Part shown: positions 9,701-17,016 of the stretch, piece by piece
Numbering within the stretch: position 1 is the stretch's first letter
How the letters are laid out: each line of letters opens with the position of its first letter
Assembly: GCF_900091585.1 (NCBI RefSeq)
Contig: NZ_FMHT01000003.1
Location: 2,403,501-2,467,500 of the forward strand
Source of the DNA: Micromonospora nigra
GTDB taxonomy: Bacteria > Actinomycetota > Actinomycetes > Mycobacteriales > Micromonosporaceae
DNA: 64,000 nt
Direction: 5' to 3'
Notes under the pieces: generated by a model
Told to the model about the DNA's origin: nothing
Database searches by the model: none
What the model saw: only the letters and a program-made list of their open reading frames with translations
Translations under genes and position numbers: made by a program

Positions 9701-10741
9701 GAAGAACGACCGGTACAACGCACCCGTGTCCGGGTTCAACCCCACCCGGGCAACGCTGGTGTCGGAGTTCGACGAACCGTTGTTCGTCGCGTACGCCCAC
9801 TTGGTCTTGAACACCGACCACGCCGGGTCCACGAACAGCGGGAACACCGCCTCCGGGTCGTCGAGCAGCTTCGGGTCCGGACGCAGCACCAACTCGCCCC
9901 GGGACACCTCGGCTTCGACCCGGGCGACCCGGGCGGCGTCACCGGCCGCCGCAGCGGTCGACCGCTCGGCACCGTTCGAGCTCTGCGCCCTGGCGGCAGC
10001 ACCCGTCGTCGGGACGCTCCGCGAATCCCACATCACCGCCGGCTCGGCCGACGCGAGCACCGCGCTGCCGACGACCGCCCGCAACCCCCCGTCCGCGGTG
10101 GGAAGGATGGTCGCGTCGCCGTCGACCCGGAACCGCGGCGTCCGTACCGCGGGATGCTTGGCCGCCGCTGGCGTCTTCACCACCAGTACGTGCGTGAACC
10201 CCGTCCGGGTCGCCCGCACCACGAGGTCCACGTCGGTCAGCACGTTCGGGTACGTCAGCGAATCACCCGACATCATCGGCGCCGGAAGCGACCCCGGCCA
10301 GGACAGGCTGACGGCCCTGCCTTCCCGGGTCAGCGTCACCAACGGGCCGTCACCGCCGCCGGAGAACGCCACGTCGGCCACCGACACCGCCGGCCGCCAT
10401 CTGCCGTCCCCGCCCCGGTTCAGGTCCAGGTCGATCTCAGCCCACCCGCCGCTCTTACGCGTGCGTTGCGGCACCACCGCCGACGTGAATCGCAGCCGCC
10501 CAGCGGGCAGCGCGGTCACCTCCGCGAACTCTGTCCGGGATCCGTCCACCACCACCGGTTGCTGACACGAGACCGCCAGCCCCACCGCCTGGGCCTCGGA
10601 GCCGGCCACCGCCGGGCACACCGGTGCGGCTTCGGCCCGCCCAGGTCCGGGAACACCGATCAAGCCGACGACCACCAGAGCCGCCACTCCGCCAGCTGAA
10701 CCACGCCGCCAACGACCGCCCACGTCCGACCCCCGTCTCAC
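6776..10741 (-). CDS. Secreted LamG-domain protein with C-terminal bulb-type lectin domain
   Basis: A 1,321-residue exported protein. Order seen: signal peptide (ends near GRAEAAP); an N-terminal DNRLRE-type region (ALYRSFFEFSTT, HIESAYVQMKLDHSW) typical of actinobacterial wall-associated RHS partners; an Ig/fibronectin-like linker (PTVTPGTAGGPGRTMTFTVS); two LamG/concanavalin-like jellyrolls (each with a 'SFxxxAWV' strand and 'LKLYVDGxL' or 'LRLYVNGVL'); and a C-terminal bulb-lectin repeat with QADGNLVL, QTDGNVVIY and RDDGDLVLL. The last motif resembles the QxDxNxVxY mannose-binding signature. The GTG at 10741 has no good ribosome site. A GTG six codons downstream (10723) follows GGGGG and may be the true start. 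Probably co-transcribed with the RHS gene; likely a surface or carbohydrate-binding partner. Confidence 0.8.
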   Translation of the reverse strand: MRRGSDVGGRWRRGSAGGVAALVVVGLIGVPGPGRAEAAPVCPAVAGSEAQAVGLAVSCQQPVVVDGSRTEFAEVTALPAGRLRFTSAVVPQRTRKSGGWAEIDLDLNRGGDGRWRPAVSVADVAFSGGGDGPLVTLTREGRAVSLSWPGSLPAPMMSGDSLTYPNVLTDVDLVVRATRTGFTHVLVVKTPAAAKHPAVRTPRFRVDGDATILPTADGGLRAVVGSAVLASAEPAVMWDSRSVPTTGAAARAQSSNGAERSTAAAAGDAARVARVEAEVSRGELVLRPDPKLLDDPEAVFPLFVDPAWSVFKTKWAYATNNGSSNSDTSVARVGLNPDTGALYRSFFEFSTTANGITLKGKHIESAYVQMKLDHSWSCGPTVASMYWTSAINATPKASWSTSLKSFLDAATGNANEAGGCSSIQPDMIMNFSGTKVTSQVQAAATGNWNTITVGFTARASDGSGESTQDRWKKFHPNQAKLIVDYDTKPGAPNSLQAAGVACSSGVLTIGTLSPTFSAVFPDADKSDSLTGRFEWIEVPAAGIGAVTDTYPTRKSPPPAKTGVTPNSRATSSAVTVAKGPKYAFRARGTDKAPYSITGPWSVWCQFAVDTAVPPAPTVTPGTAGGPGRTMTFTVSTATTDVTKFRYGWSNPPTTEIAATGTNPKTATFTVTVPSFGENILWVRGIDATGNLGNVGSATFTAPRSSPAVAKWGLETYPGVNQTTALADQQPTLGGATNLTATSVSWVDDARLIGGTTASFNGTSSMMSASTRVVDTAGSFSVAAWVKLQPFEGCVNMTAASMQDPDAAFSPFWLGYSCWTGKWSWRVTDREVGLAEYADAISSEPAVTGRWTHLAGVWDEPEQKLKLYVDGMLSSTTTPSSAWLATRGAGFSADGPVEISRDRGYGYYGGHFKGEIADVQVFDRVLVPQDFTGQLAQDVKSSGFHEPGILTPVQVGDWNFESATPCYLADLKDTCEAPDTVTAWGRWLALTRGSAVGTGHSANGSGLWLDDQYFPDEGFTESTAEYGRSAVKTGTTAPDGDGLEFTQWQDKPVVRTDQSFTMSAWVMLDRLDGERTAVSQRGVHESAAWIKYTAGSGKWQFVVSDEDVTPTTTASISSTSPAEEGVWTHLTGVYDAGRKQLRLYVNGVLEGTTQNVTFTPMASSGPLLVGRTLRQGQLMDQWTGGIDDVALFQGPMTDTSVFMLHNSQIPPGPGSNTLLKGQTLTTDQYLRSNSGNYLLMMQADGNLVLSQAGYPLWDTFTWPNPGAELRFQTDGNVVIYRSDGFPIWDTSTWLSAATELVLRDDGDLVLLDPNGQVLWRRQ

Positions 10742-11071
10742 TGAGCAAGCAGTGGCAGGAACGGTAGGGGTCGATCCCTTGTCTCGTGTGCCCCCCCGAA
10801 TCCGGAGTCGAACCAGGCAGGAGACGAGTTACATAGTTAGATCTGGATGCATCAATGACTGCGGGATCGCACGATGCGCTCACTACGCAAGGTCACCTAG
10901 CCAGATAGATGCTAATCAATCAAATGACCTGCATCACGTTTGTTTGGGTGACTGGGCGTCTTTGGATGGTATCGGCCGAATTCTCCGATGGGGTGCGCCC
11001 CGACTGGTAAGGCACTCGCTCGACGCGTGCACCCCGCGTACGGGCTCACTCCCCGAACAGGAGTCGAGGAT
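10742..11071. other. AT-richer intergenic region upstream of the LamG/RHS pair
   Basis: About 330 bp without a convincing gene. Part of it (about 10825-10975) is roughly half A+T, far above the surrounding DNA. It should carry the promoter of the LamG-RHS unit and lies beyond the 3' end of the channel gene. A weak candidate promoter for the minus strand is TTGATG (10850-10855) with TAACTC (10826-10831), 18 bp apart. At 10796-10815 the minus strand carries a GGTTCGACTCC string resembling a tRNA T-arm. Confidence 0.4.
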
Positions 11072-12859
11072 CTACTCCTCTGCCACGCGGGGCACCGGGG
11101 CCCCCGCCGCCGGGGCCGGCGCCGGGGGCGGGCCCGCCTCGCGGAGCAGGGCGTTCAGCCCGGCGCGGCGCGCCACCACGGTGAGGCGATCACCGGCGAC
11201 GATCACCAGGCGGTCGTCGGGCGACCAGTCGCCGCGCTGCCCCGCGCGGGCGTGCGCCAGCAGCCGCACGCTGCCCGGCCGACGGACGGCGGCCAACGGG
11301 CGGCCGTCCAGCGCCGACCCGGCGGCCACGTGCACCTCGGTCACCAGCAGCGCGTGCCGGCCCACGGGGATGGTGGCGATCACCGCCCGGTCCAGCAGGG
11401 CGGCGGCGAACGCGGGCGCGGCGAGGTAGGACACGCTGCGCGAGGTGCCGATGCCGAAGGCCCGCTGGATCCGCTCGGCGAAGTCGCCGTCGAACAGCCG
11501 CAGCACCACCCGCAGCTCCTGGTCGAGGATCCGGGCGTTCAACGCCGTGCGTAGGTTCGCCCCGTCGTCGGTCGACACCACCACCAGCGCCTGGCAGGTG
11601 GCGACGGAGGCGGCCCGCAGGGTCTCCTCCAGCGCCGCGTCACCCACCACCAGCGGTACGCCCAGCCGCCGCGCCAGCCCTGCGCCCCGCGCGTCGGGAT
11701 CCTTGTCGATCGCCACCACCTCGACGCCGAAGTCGTTGAGCTGCGCCATCACCCGCATCCCGATGTTGCCCAGCCCGACGACCACCACGTGCCCCGAGCG
11801 TTCCGGCAGGATGCGCCCGGTGTGCAGGGCCAGTCGGGCGTTCACCACCCCGTCGACCACCACCGCCGTGATCAGCGGGATCAGGGCCAGGCCGGCGAGG
11901 TTCAGCACCACCTGCATGATCTGCTCGCCGGTCGACTTGGCCACGTCCGGGTCCTGCCCGGTGAGCGTGGTGACCAGGGTCAGGTAGATCGCGTCGGCCC
12001 AGCCGACGTGCGCGGCCGTGCCGTACAGGCCGCCGAGCGCCCCGATCACGGCGAGCAGCACCAGCACCGCCACGCCGATCTTCCGGGTGGCGAAGCTGCG
12101 GACCGCCCGCAGCACCATCGCCACCGGACGCCGCCTGCGTCGGGCCCGGCGCAGGCGACGCGCGGCCAGCTCGGTGCCGGGTGGCCGGCCGGTGGCCTCG
12201 GCGAGCACCACGTCGGCGGAGCCCTCGTCGGCGGGCAGCACCAGTTCCTGCTGCGGATCGCGGGTGTCGGCGACCCCGCAGACGACCTCACCGGGTCTGA
12301 CGTCCTCCCGGCGGGCCAGGTACAGGGTGCGCCCGGCGTGCCGGAAGTGGGTGGGGGCCACCTCACCGAGCGCGGCGGCCACGAACGCCGGGGCGGCCAT
12401 CGAGGCGTCCGACAGCACCGCCGAGTCGGGGAAGATCTGCCGCACCCCGTTGGCCAGACCCGTGTTGAACATCCGCACCACCAGACGCAGCCCGGGCTCC
12501 ACCTCCTGGGCACACAGCGCGGCCTGCATGTTGCCCACGTCGTCCTGGTGCAGCAGGGCCAACGCGTCGGCGCCGGCCAGCCCCGCCCGACGGAAGGTGC
12601 GCTCGTCGAGGCGGTCGGCCAGCACCACCTCGATGCCGTCGACGTCCCGCCCGTCGGGGCCGGACGAGGAACGACGCTCCGGCACGATCAGGGTGATCCG
12701 GGGACGTACGGCCCCGCCGGCGAGCAGCGACCGCAGCACCCAGTACGCGAGCGCGTCCTGCCCGCAGATCACGACGTGGGCCCGGGGGTCGCCGTTGGGG
12801 CGCAGCCGGCGGCCGGCACGCAAGGCCCGGTCGAGCAACGGCTCCGCCATGCGCCGCAT
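11072..12859 (-). CDS. Potassium-channel-like membrane protein with two TrkA/RCK NAD-binding domains
   Basis: About 595 residues. An N-terminal TrkA-N Rossmann domain (HVVICGQDALAYWVL) and RCK-C-like part is followed by a hydrophobic pore module (two TM segments flanking a pore loop) and then a second TrkA-N domain (HVVVVGLGNIGMRVMAQL, acidic end of beta-2 in VVAIDKD) with a C-terminal TrkA-C region. The fold fits an RCK-gated cation channel of the Castor/Pollux or BK-like type. The pore loop reads TLVTTLTGQDPD, not the canonical TVGYGD, so K+ selectivity is uncertain. An in-frame TTG at 12868 and an ATG at 12850 are alternative starts. A Pro/Ala tail ends the protein. Divergent from the glycosylase-like gene. 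Confidence 0.75.
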   Translation of the reverse strand: MRRMAEPLLDRALRAGRRLRPNGDPRAHVVICGQDALAYWVLRSLLAGGAVRPRITLIVPERRSSSGPDGRDVDGIEVVLADRLDERTFRRAGLAGADALALLHQDDVGNMQAALCAQEVEPGLRLVVRMFNTGLANGVRQIFPDSAVLSDASMAAPAFVAAALGEVAPTHFRHAGRTLYLARREDVRPGEVVCGVADTRDPQQELVLPADEGSADVVLAEATGRPPGTELAARRLRRARRRRRPVAMVLRAVRSFATRKIGVAVLVLLAVIGALGGLYGTAAHVGWADAIYLTLVTTLTGQDPDVAKSTGEQIMQVVLNLAGLALIPLITAVVVDGVVNARLALHTGRILPERSGHVVVVGLGNIGMRVMAQLNDFGVEVVAIDKDPDARGAGLARRLGVPLVVGDAALEETLRAASVATCQALVVVSTDDGANLRTALNARILDQELRVVLRLFDGDFAERIQRAFGIGTSRSVSYLAAPAFAAALLDRAVIATIPVGRHALLVTEVHVAAGSALDGRPLAAVRRPGSVRLLAHARAGQRGDWSPDDRLVIVAGDRLTVVARRAGLNALLREAGPPPAPAPAAGAPVPRVAEE

Positions 12860-12948
12860 GGTAGTCAACCGGTCGCCGGCCGCGCAGCCCCGCGATCAGC
12901 ACCCGACCCGTCGGGCATGGCCCGTCGGGGGACGGGTAGAGCAGGCGC

Positions 12949-13443
12949 ATGCAGACGTTCCTGCCGTACCCGGACTTCCTGGCCAGCGCCCGCGTGCTGG
13001 ACCAGAAGCGGCTCGGCAAGCAGCGGGTGGAGACCATCCAGGTGCTGCGCGGGTTGACCCGCCCGACGTACGGCTGGCGCAATCATCCGGCGGTGAAGAT
13101 GTGGGCCGGGTACGAGGAGGCACTGACCCGGTACGGGCTGGACATGTGCGCCGTGTGGTGCGAGCCGGGCCGGGCCGACACCTGCGCGGCCACCATGACC
13201 ACCGACCTGGCCGCCGCATGCGACGTCGACCGGATCCGCACCCAGCCGGAGCTGGCCGCCGCCGGCGAACTGCCACCCTGGCTCGGCCGCGACGACCTGC
13301 ACCGCAGCCACCGCTCGTCGCTGCTGCGCAAGGACCCGGAGCACTACCGGCCCCTGTTCGGCGACGACGAGCCGACCGACCTGGACTACGTCTGGCCCGC
13401 CTCCGATCGTGAACGGCGCTGCCTGCTGCCGGTCGACGACTGA
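12949..13443 (+). CDS. MSMEG_6728-type small protein, pyrimidine-dimer DNA glycosylase-like
   Basis: 164 residues beginning MQTFLPYPDF with ARVLDQKRLGKQRVE and GWRNHPAVKMW. These motifs are typical of the actinobacterial MSMEG_6728 family, which is related to T4 endonuclease V-type pyrimidine-dimer excision enzymes (Pyr_excise). Activity is inferred from family resemblance only. The C-terminal half is rich in charged residues (LHRSHRSSLLRKDPEHYRPLF), also typical of the family. It starts 89 bp from the divergent channel gene and ends 38 bp before the FAD oxidoreductase gene, so it may be co-transcribed with it. Confidence 0.7.
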   Translation: MQTFLPYPDFLASARVLDQKRLGKQRVETIQVLRGLTRPTYGWRNHPAVKMWAGYEEALTRYGLDMCAVWCEPGRADTCAATMTTDLAAACDVDRIRTQPELAAAGELPPWLGRDDLHRSHRSSLLRKDPEHYRPLFGDDEPTDLDYVWPASDRERRCLLPVDD

Positions 13444-13481
13444 CAGGGCAGACTGGAGGCTCCCGGTCGAAGAAGGTGCAC

Positions 13482-15023
13482 ATGGCGCTGTCGCAGGTGG
13501 TGGGTCGGCTCATCGGCGTACGCGAGCACGAGGTGGACCCCGGCGGTGGGGGTGCCCCCCGCGTGCCGCGCCCGGTCGGGGCCGTGGTCGTCGGCGGCGG
13601 GATCGCCGGGATGTCGGCGGCCGTGGTGCTCGCCGAGCGCGGCGTCGACGTGACCGTGCTGGAGGCCGCGTCCACCCTCGGCGGCCGGCTCGGCGCCTGG
13701 CCGGAGGTTCTGGCGGACGGCACCCGACAGCACAACGAGCACGGCTTCCACGCGTTCTTCCGGCAGTACTACAACTGGCGGTCGGTGCTGCGCCGCGTCG
13801 ACCCCGGCCTGGGTTTCCTCAGGCCGGTCCCCGGCTATCCGATCCTGTCCGCCGACTGGCCGACGGAGGAGTTCGGCAGGCTGCCCCCGGCCCCACCCGC
13901 GAACCTGCTGGCGCTGCTGGCCCGCAGCCCCAGCCTGCGCCTGGGCGACCTGCGCGGAATGGACCGCGACGCCGCCCTGCCGCTGCTCACCTACCACCCG
14001 GAGCGCACCTACGCCGAGTTCGACGACGTCACCGCCGACGAACTGCTCACCTCGCTGCGGCTGCCCGACCGGGCCCGGGCGATGCTGTTCGAGGTCTTCT
14101 CACACTCGTTCTTCAACCACGAGGCGGAGATGTCGGCCGCCGAGATGATCGCCCAGTTCCACTTCTATCTGCTGGGTAACCCGGAGGGGCTGGCCTTCGA
14201 CTGTCCCGACGACGACTACGCCACCACCATCTGGGAGCCGTTGACCCGCTACCTGGAGAAGCACGGCGGCCGGGTCGTCACCGCCGCCACCGCCACGGCC
14301 CTGCGCCGCAACGGCGACGGCTGGCGGGTGGTCACCGCCGACGGGTCGTACGCGGCCCGGCACGTGGTGCTCGCCGTGGATCCGCCCGCGCTCGCCGCGC
14401 TGGTCGCGGCCTCGCCCGGACTCGCCGAGGCCGCCCCCGAACTGGCGGCGCGGATGCCCGCGTTCGGTCGGCCCGGCCCGCCGTACGCGGTGGTCCGCCT
14501 CTGGTGCGACGGGGACGTCGACGCCGACCGGGCCGTGTTCAGCGGGGTGTCCCGGCAACCCACCCTGGACTCGGTGACGCTCTACCACCGGTTGGAGAAC
14601 TCCTCCCGCCGCTGGGCCGGGCGCACCGGCGGTTCCGTGGTGGAGCTGCACGCGTACGCCTGCGACCCCGGCGTGTCCGCCGAGGAGCTGGCCGAGCGGA
14701 TGCGCGCCGAGCTGTGCACGCTCTGGCCGGAGGCGGCGAAACTGCGGGTACGCGAGCTGCGCGCCCGGGTCGAGGCCCAGGCCCCGGCGTTCACTCCCGG
14801 CAGCCACGCCCGGCGACCCGGGGTACGCACCGACGCCGACGGGCTCTACCTGGCCGGCGACGGCATCCGCACGCAGTTCCCCAGCGCGCTGATGGAACGC
14901 TCGGCGGCGACCGGCATCATCGCGGCGAACCACATCCTGCGGGCCGAGGGCGGGGCGGCGGAGCCCGTGCGTTCGATCCGTCCGACCGGCCTGCTCGCCC
15001 GACGCTCGACGGCGCGCCGCTGA
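13482..15023 (+). CDS. FAD-dependent oxidoreductase, CrtU/phytoene-desaturase-like
   Basis: 513 residues. The N-terminal dinucleotide-binding motif (VVVGGGIAGMSAAVVLAERG, then VTVLEAASTLGGRLG) and the C-terminal FAD-closing motif (GLYLAGDGIRTQFPSALMERSAATG) define the amine-oxidase/phytoene-desaturase superfamily. HGFHAFFRQYYNWR and the later SFFNHEAEMSAAEM block resemble CrtU/CruE carotenoid ring-modifying enzymes. I see no other carotenoid genes (crtE, B, I, Y) nearby, so the substrate is unknown. ATG at 13482 is preferred over GTG at 13476 because AAGG sits about 5 nt upstream. Confidence 0.65.
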   Translation: MALSQVVGRLIGVREHEVDPGGGGAPRVPRPVGAVVVGGGIAGMSAAVVLAERGVDVTVLEAASTLGGRLGAWPEVLADGTRQHNEHGFHAFFRQYYNWRSVLRRVDPGLGFLRPVPGYPILSADWPTEEFGRLPPAPPANLLALLARSPSLRLGDLRGMDRDAALPLLTYHPERTYAEFDDVTADELLTSLRLPDRARAMLFEVFSHSFFNHEAEMSAAEMIAQFHFYLLGNPEGLAFDCPDDDYATTIWEPLTRYLEKHGGRVVTAATATALRRNGDGWRVVTADGSYAARHVVLAVDPPALAALVAASPGLAEAAPELAARMPAFGRPGPPYAVVRLWCDGDVDADRAVFSGVSRQPTLDSVTLYHRLENSSRRWAGRTGGSVVELHAYACDPGVSAEELAERMRAELCTLWPEAAKLRVRELRARVEAQAPAFTPGSHARRPGVRTDADGLYLAGDGIRTQFPSALMERSAATGIIAANHILRAEGGAAEPVRSIRPTGLLARRSTARR

Positions 15024-15102
15024 GCGACCGCGCTGCCGCCCGCCCGGGTTTGGCCTGCCGTGGTTCCCTGTCCGGGACGGGACGGTGGCACAGGAGGAAG
15101 CC

Positions 15103-16071
15103 GTGGCACGAAGGACGAACCTTCCAGCATCGAGCCCGGTGGACCAGTGGGAGGCGCTCGTCCTCGACGTCGAACGGCCCGCCCGCCCCGCGTTGCGGAT
15201 GGAGGTGGCCGGCCGTGGGCTGCTCGTGCTGCGTCAGGCCGACAGGGTCGTGCTGATGGCCGAGGTCGACGAGGGTCGGTTCGGCGTCGAGTACGCGCTG
15301 ACCGGTCAGTTCCGCCCGCCGGTTCCTCCCCTGCGCAGCTCGCACGTGGCAGCCCTCGGCAGCGGACCGGGCAGTGCATGGCAGGCGAGATGGGCTCACC
15401 ACGTCGCCACCGCGCTGATCGGGGCTCCCGGTGGGCCACTGCACACCGGCCGCTGGGTGATCAGCGCCGGGGCCGACCACCTGCCACCGACGTGCTGGCC
15501 GCGCGATGCGGCGCGACGGTGGACGCAGCTCCTGCTTCCCCAGGATCAGGGTTCGATCGACTGGTTCGCCTCGACCGGGGCCGGGCGGGTCCTGCCGCTG
15601 CGCCGGCTGCCGGGCCCTGACGACGGGCGGGTCAGGTCGTACCGGAAACAGGCCCGGGAGGGGATCCTCGCTCCGGTCCTGCTGTGGTGGATCAGCGGTC
15701 TGGACTGCCATGTGGTGCTGGACGGCCACGCCCGGCTCGTCGCAGCCCTCGCCGAGCACCAGGAACCGCCGCTGCTGGCGCTCTCGACGGTGTGCCGGCG
15801 GCAGGTGGCGCGCGACACCGAAGCCGCGGTGCACCACTACGCGGCGACCGCCGACGTCATGCGGCGGCAGGTGGCCGCGGGCACCCCCGGAGCGGTGCAG
15901 GCGCTCGTCGCCGTCAACCGCCGGTTCGCCCGCGACCTACGGCGTGTCGAGGCCGGTCACGGGGCCACCCGGGCCTGGCCGTTGCGGGGCGGTACGACGA
16001 CCTGGAACGACCTGGCCAGAGCCCACGTGGCCGACTGGTATGCAGAGGTCGCCACCGCCGACGAGCCGTGA
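15103..16071 (+). CDS. Unknown actinobacterial protein with a ParB-like DGHxRL motif
   Basis: 322 residues. I do not recognise the protein as a whole. A segment near residue 215 (CHVVLDGHARLVAALAEH) matches the pattern of ParB/sulfiredoxin-fold domains (DGHxRLxAA). The N-terminal third is beta-rich. No signal peptide or TM segments are visible. The GTG at 15103 is chosen over the earlier GTG at 15085 because AGGAGGA lies 5 nt before it. It begins 79 bp after the FAD oxidoreductase and is convergent with the enoyl-CoA hydratase. It could be a regulatory or nucleotide-binding protein; function not assigned. Confidence 0.55.
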   Translation: MARRTNLPASSPVDQWEALVLDVERPARPALRMEVAGRGLLVLRQADRVVLMAEVDEGRFGVEYALTGQFRPPVPPLRSSHVAALGSGPGSAWQARWAHHVATALIGAPGGPLHTGRWVISAGADHLPPTCWPRDAARRWTQLLLPQDQGSIDWFASTGAGRVLPLRRLPGPDDGRVRSYRKQAREGILAPVLLWWISGLDCHVVLDGHARLVAALAEHQEPPLLALSTVCRRQVARDTEAAVHHYAATADVMRRQVAAGTPGAVQALVAVNRRFARDLRRVEAGHGATRAWPLRGGTTTWNDLARAHVADWYAEVATADEP

Positions 16072-16107
16072 ATCCACGACCTCGCACCACGCCGAGCCGC
16101 CGCGTGG

Positions 16108-16872
16108 TCAGCGGACCGGCGGGGCCCAACCGAACCGGGGCGGGCGACGCTCGGCGAACGCGGTGACGCCCTCCCGGGCCTCGCCGCTGGCCCGGACCTG
16201 CCCGTGCCACCAGGCGACCCGGTCGTCGTCGGCGCGGCCGTCGACGATCTCCTTCGCGGCGGCGACCGTGAGTTGGGAGCGTTCGCCGATCGCGGCGGTG
16301 ATCGCCGCGACCCGGTCCGCCAGGCCGTCGCCCGGCAGCACCTCGTCGACGAGGCCGACCCGCAGCGCCCGCTCGGCGTCGACCAGTTCGCTCGTGAACA
16401 GCAGGAACTTCGCGGTGGACGGCCCGACCAGCCGAGCCAGCCGCCGGGTGGTCGGCGCCGGGTAGACCAGCCCGAGCCGGGCCGGCGGGACACCGAAACG
16501 GGCGTCGTCGGCGGCGAGGCGCAGGTCGCAGGCCACGGCGAGCTGACAGCCGCCGCCCACGCAGGCCCCGCGGATCGCGGCCACCGTCGGCTTGGCGAAG
16601 GCCGCCAGCCGGTCCTCCGCCGCCACGGCGATGCTGGCGTCCCCGGCGTCGAGCAGCTCGTCCAGGTCGCCGAGGTCCGCGCCGGCGCAGAAGGTGCCGC
16701 CCGCTCCGGTGAGCACGACCGACCGCACCGCCGGGTCGCCCTCCAGGCCGTCGAGGAGCACCGGCAGCTGCCGCCACATGCCGGGGGTCATGGCGTTGCG
16801 GCGCGCCGGGTGGTGGATCGTCACCGTCGCGACCGTGCCGGTCACCTCGACGGTCAGCTCCGCGTCCGACAC
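16108..16872 (-). CDS. Enoyl-CoA hydratase/isomerase family protein
   Basis: 254 residues of the crotonase fold. VTIHHPARRNAMTPGMW opens the domain. The oxyanion-hole motif GAGGTFCAGADL and the second one around AAIRGACVGGGCQLAVACDLRLA are intact, followed by FGVPPARLGLVYPAP. These predict hydration or isomerisation of a CoA thioester. Whether the acid/base Glu residues of true hydratases are present cannot be settled by eye, so the reaction is open. Three tandem GTG codons offer starts. The last (16872) has GGAAGGAG about 8 nt upstream and is used here. Downstream of the M4 peptidase gene on the same strand but separated from it by a terminator. Confidence 0.8.
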   Translation of the reverse strand: MSDAELTVEVTGTVATVTIHHPARRNAMTPGMWRQLPVLLDGLEGDPAVRSVVLTGAGGTFCAGADLGDLDELLDAGDASIAVAAEDRLAAFAKPTVAAIRGACVGGGCQLAVACDLRLAADDARFGVPPARLGLVYPAPTTRRLARLVGPSTAKFLLFTSELVDAERALRVGLVDEVLPGDGLADRVAAITAAIGERSQLTVAAAKEIVDGRADDDRVAWWHGQVRASGEAREGVTAFAERRPPRFGWAPPVR

Positions 16873-16965
16873 CGCCACCACTCCTTCCGTCCCGTCGGGC
16901 AGCCTGCTCCGGTGAGCCACCGCCCCGTCCACCGGCGGGTGCCGGCCCGGCGACCATAACGGCGC

Positions 16966-17004
16966 GGGCCCGGCGACCACCCGGGTGGGGTGGCCGCCGG
17001 GCCC
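16966..17004 (-). terminator. Hairpin terminator after the M4 peptidase gene
   Basis: Ten-bp G/C arms at 16966-16975 and 16995-17004, with an inner stem that is also largely paired, lie 12 nt past the peptidase stop codon. There is no long U-tract, as is usual in high-GC actinobacteria. Confidence 0.6.
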
Positions 17005-17016
17005 GGCGGCGTCACG

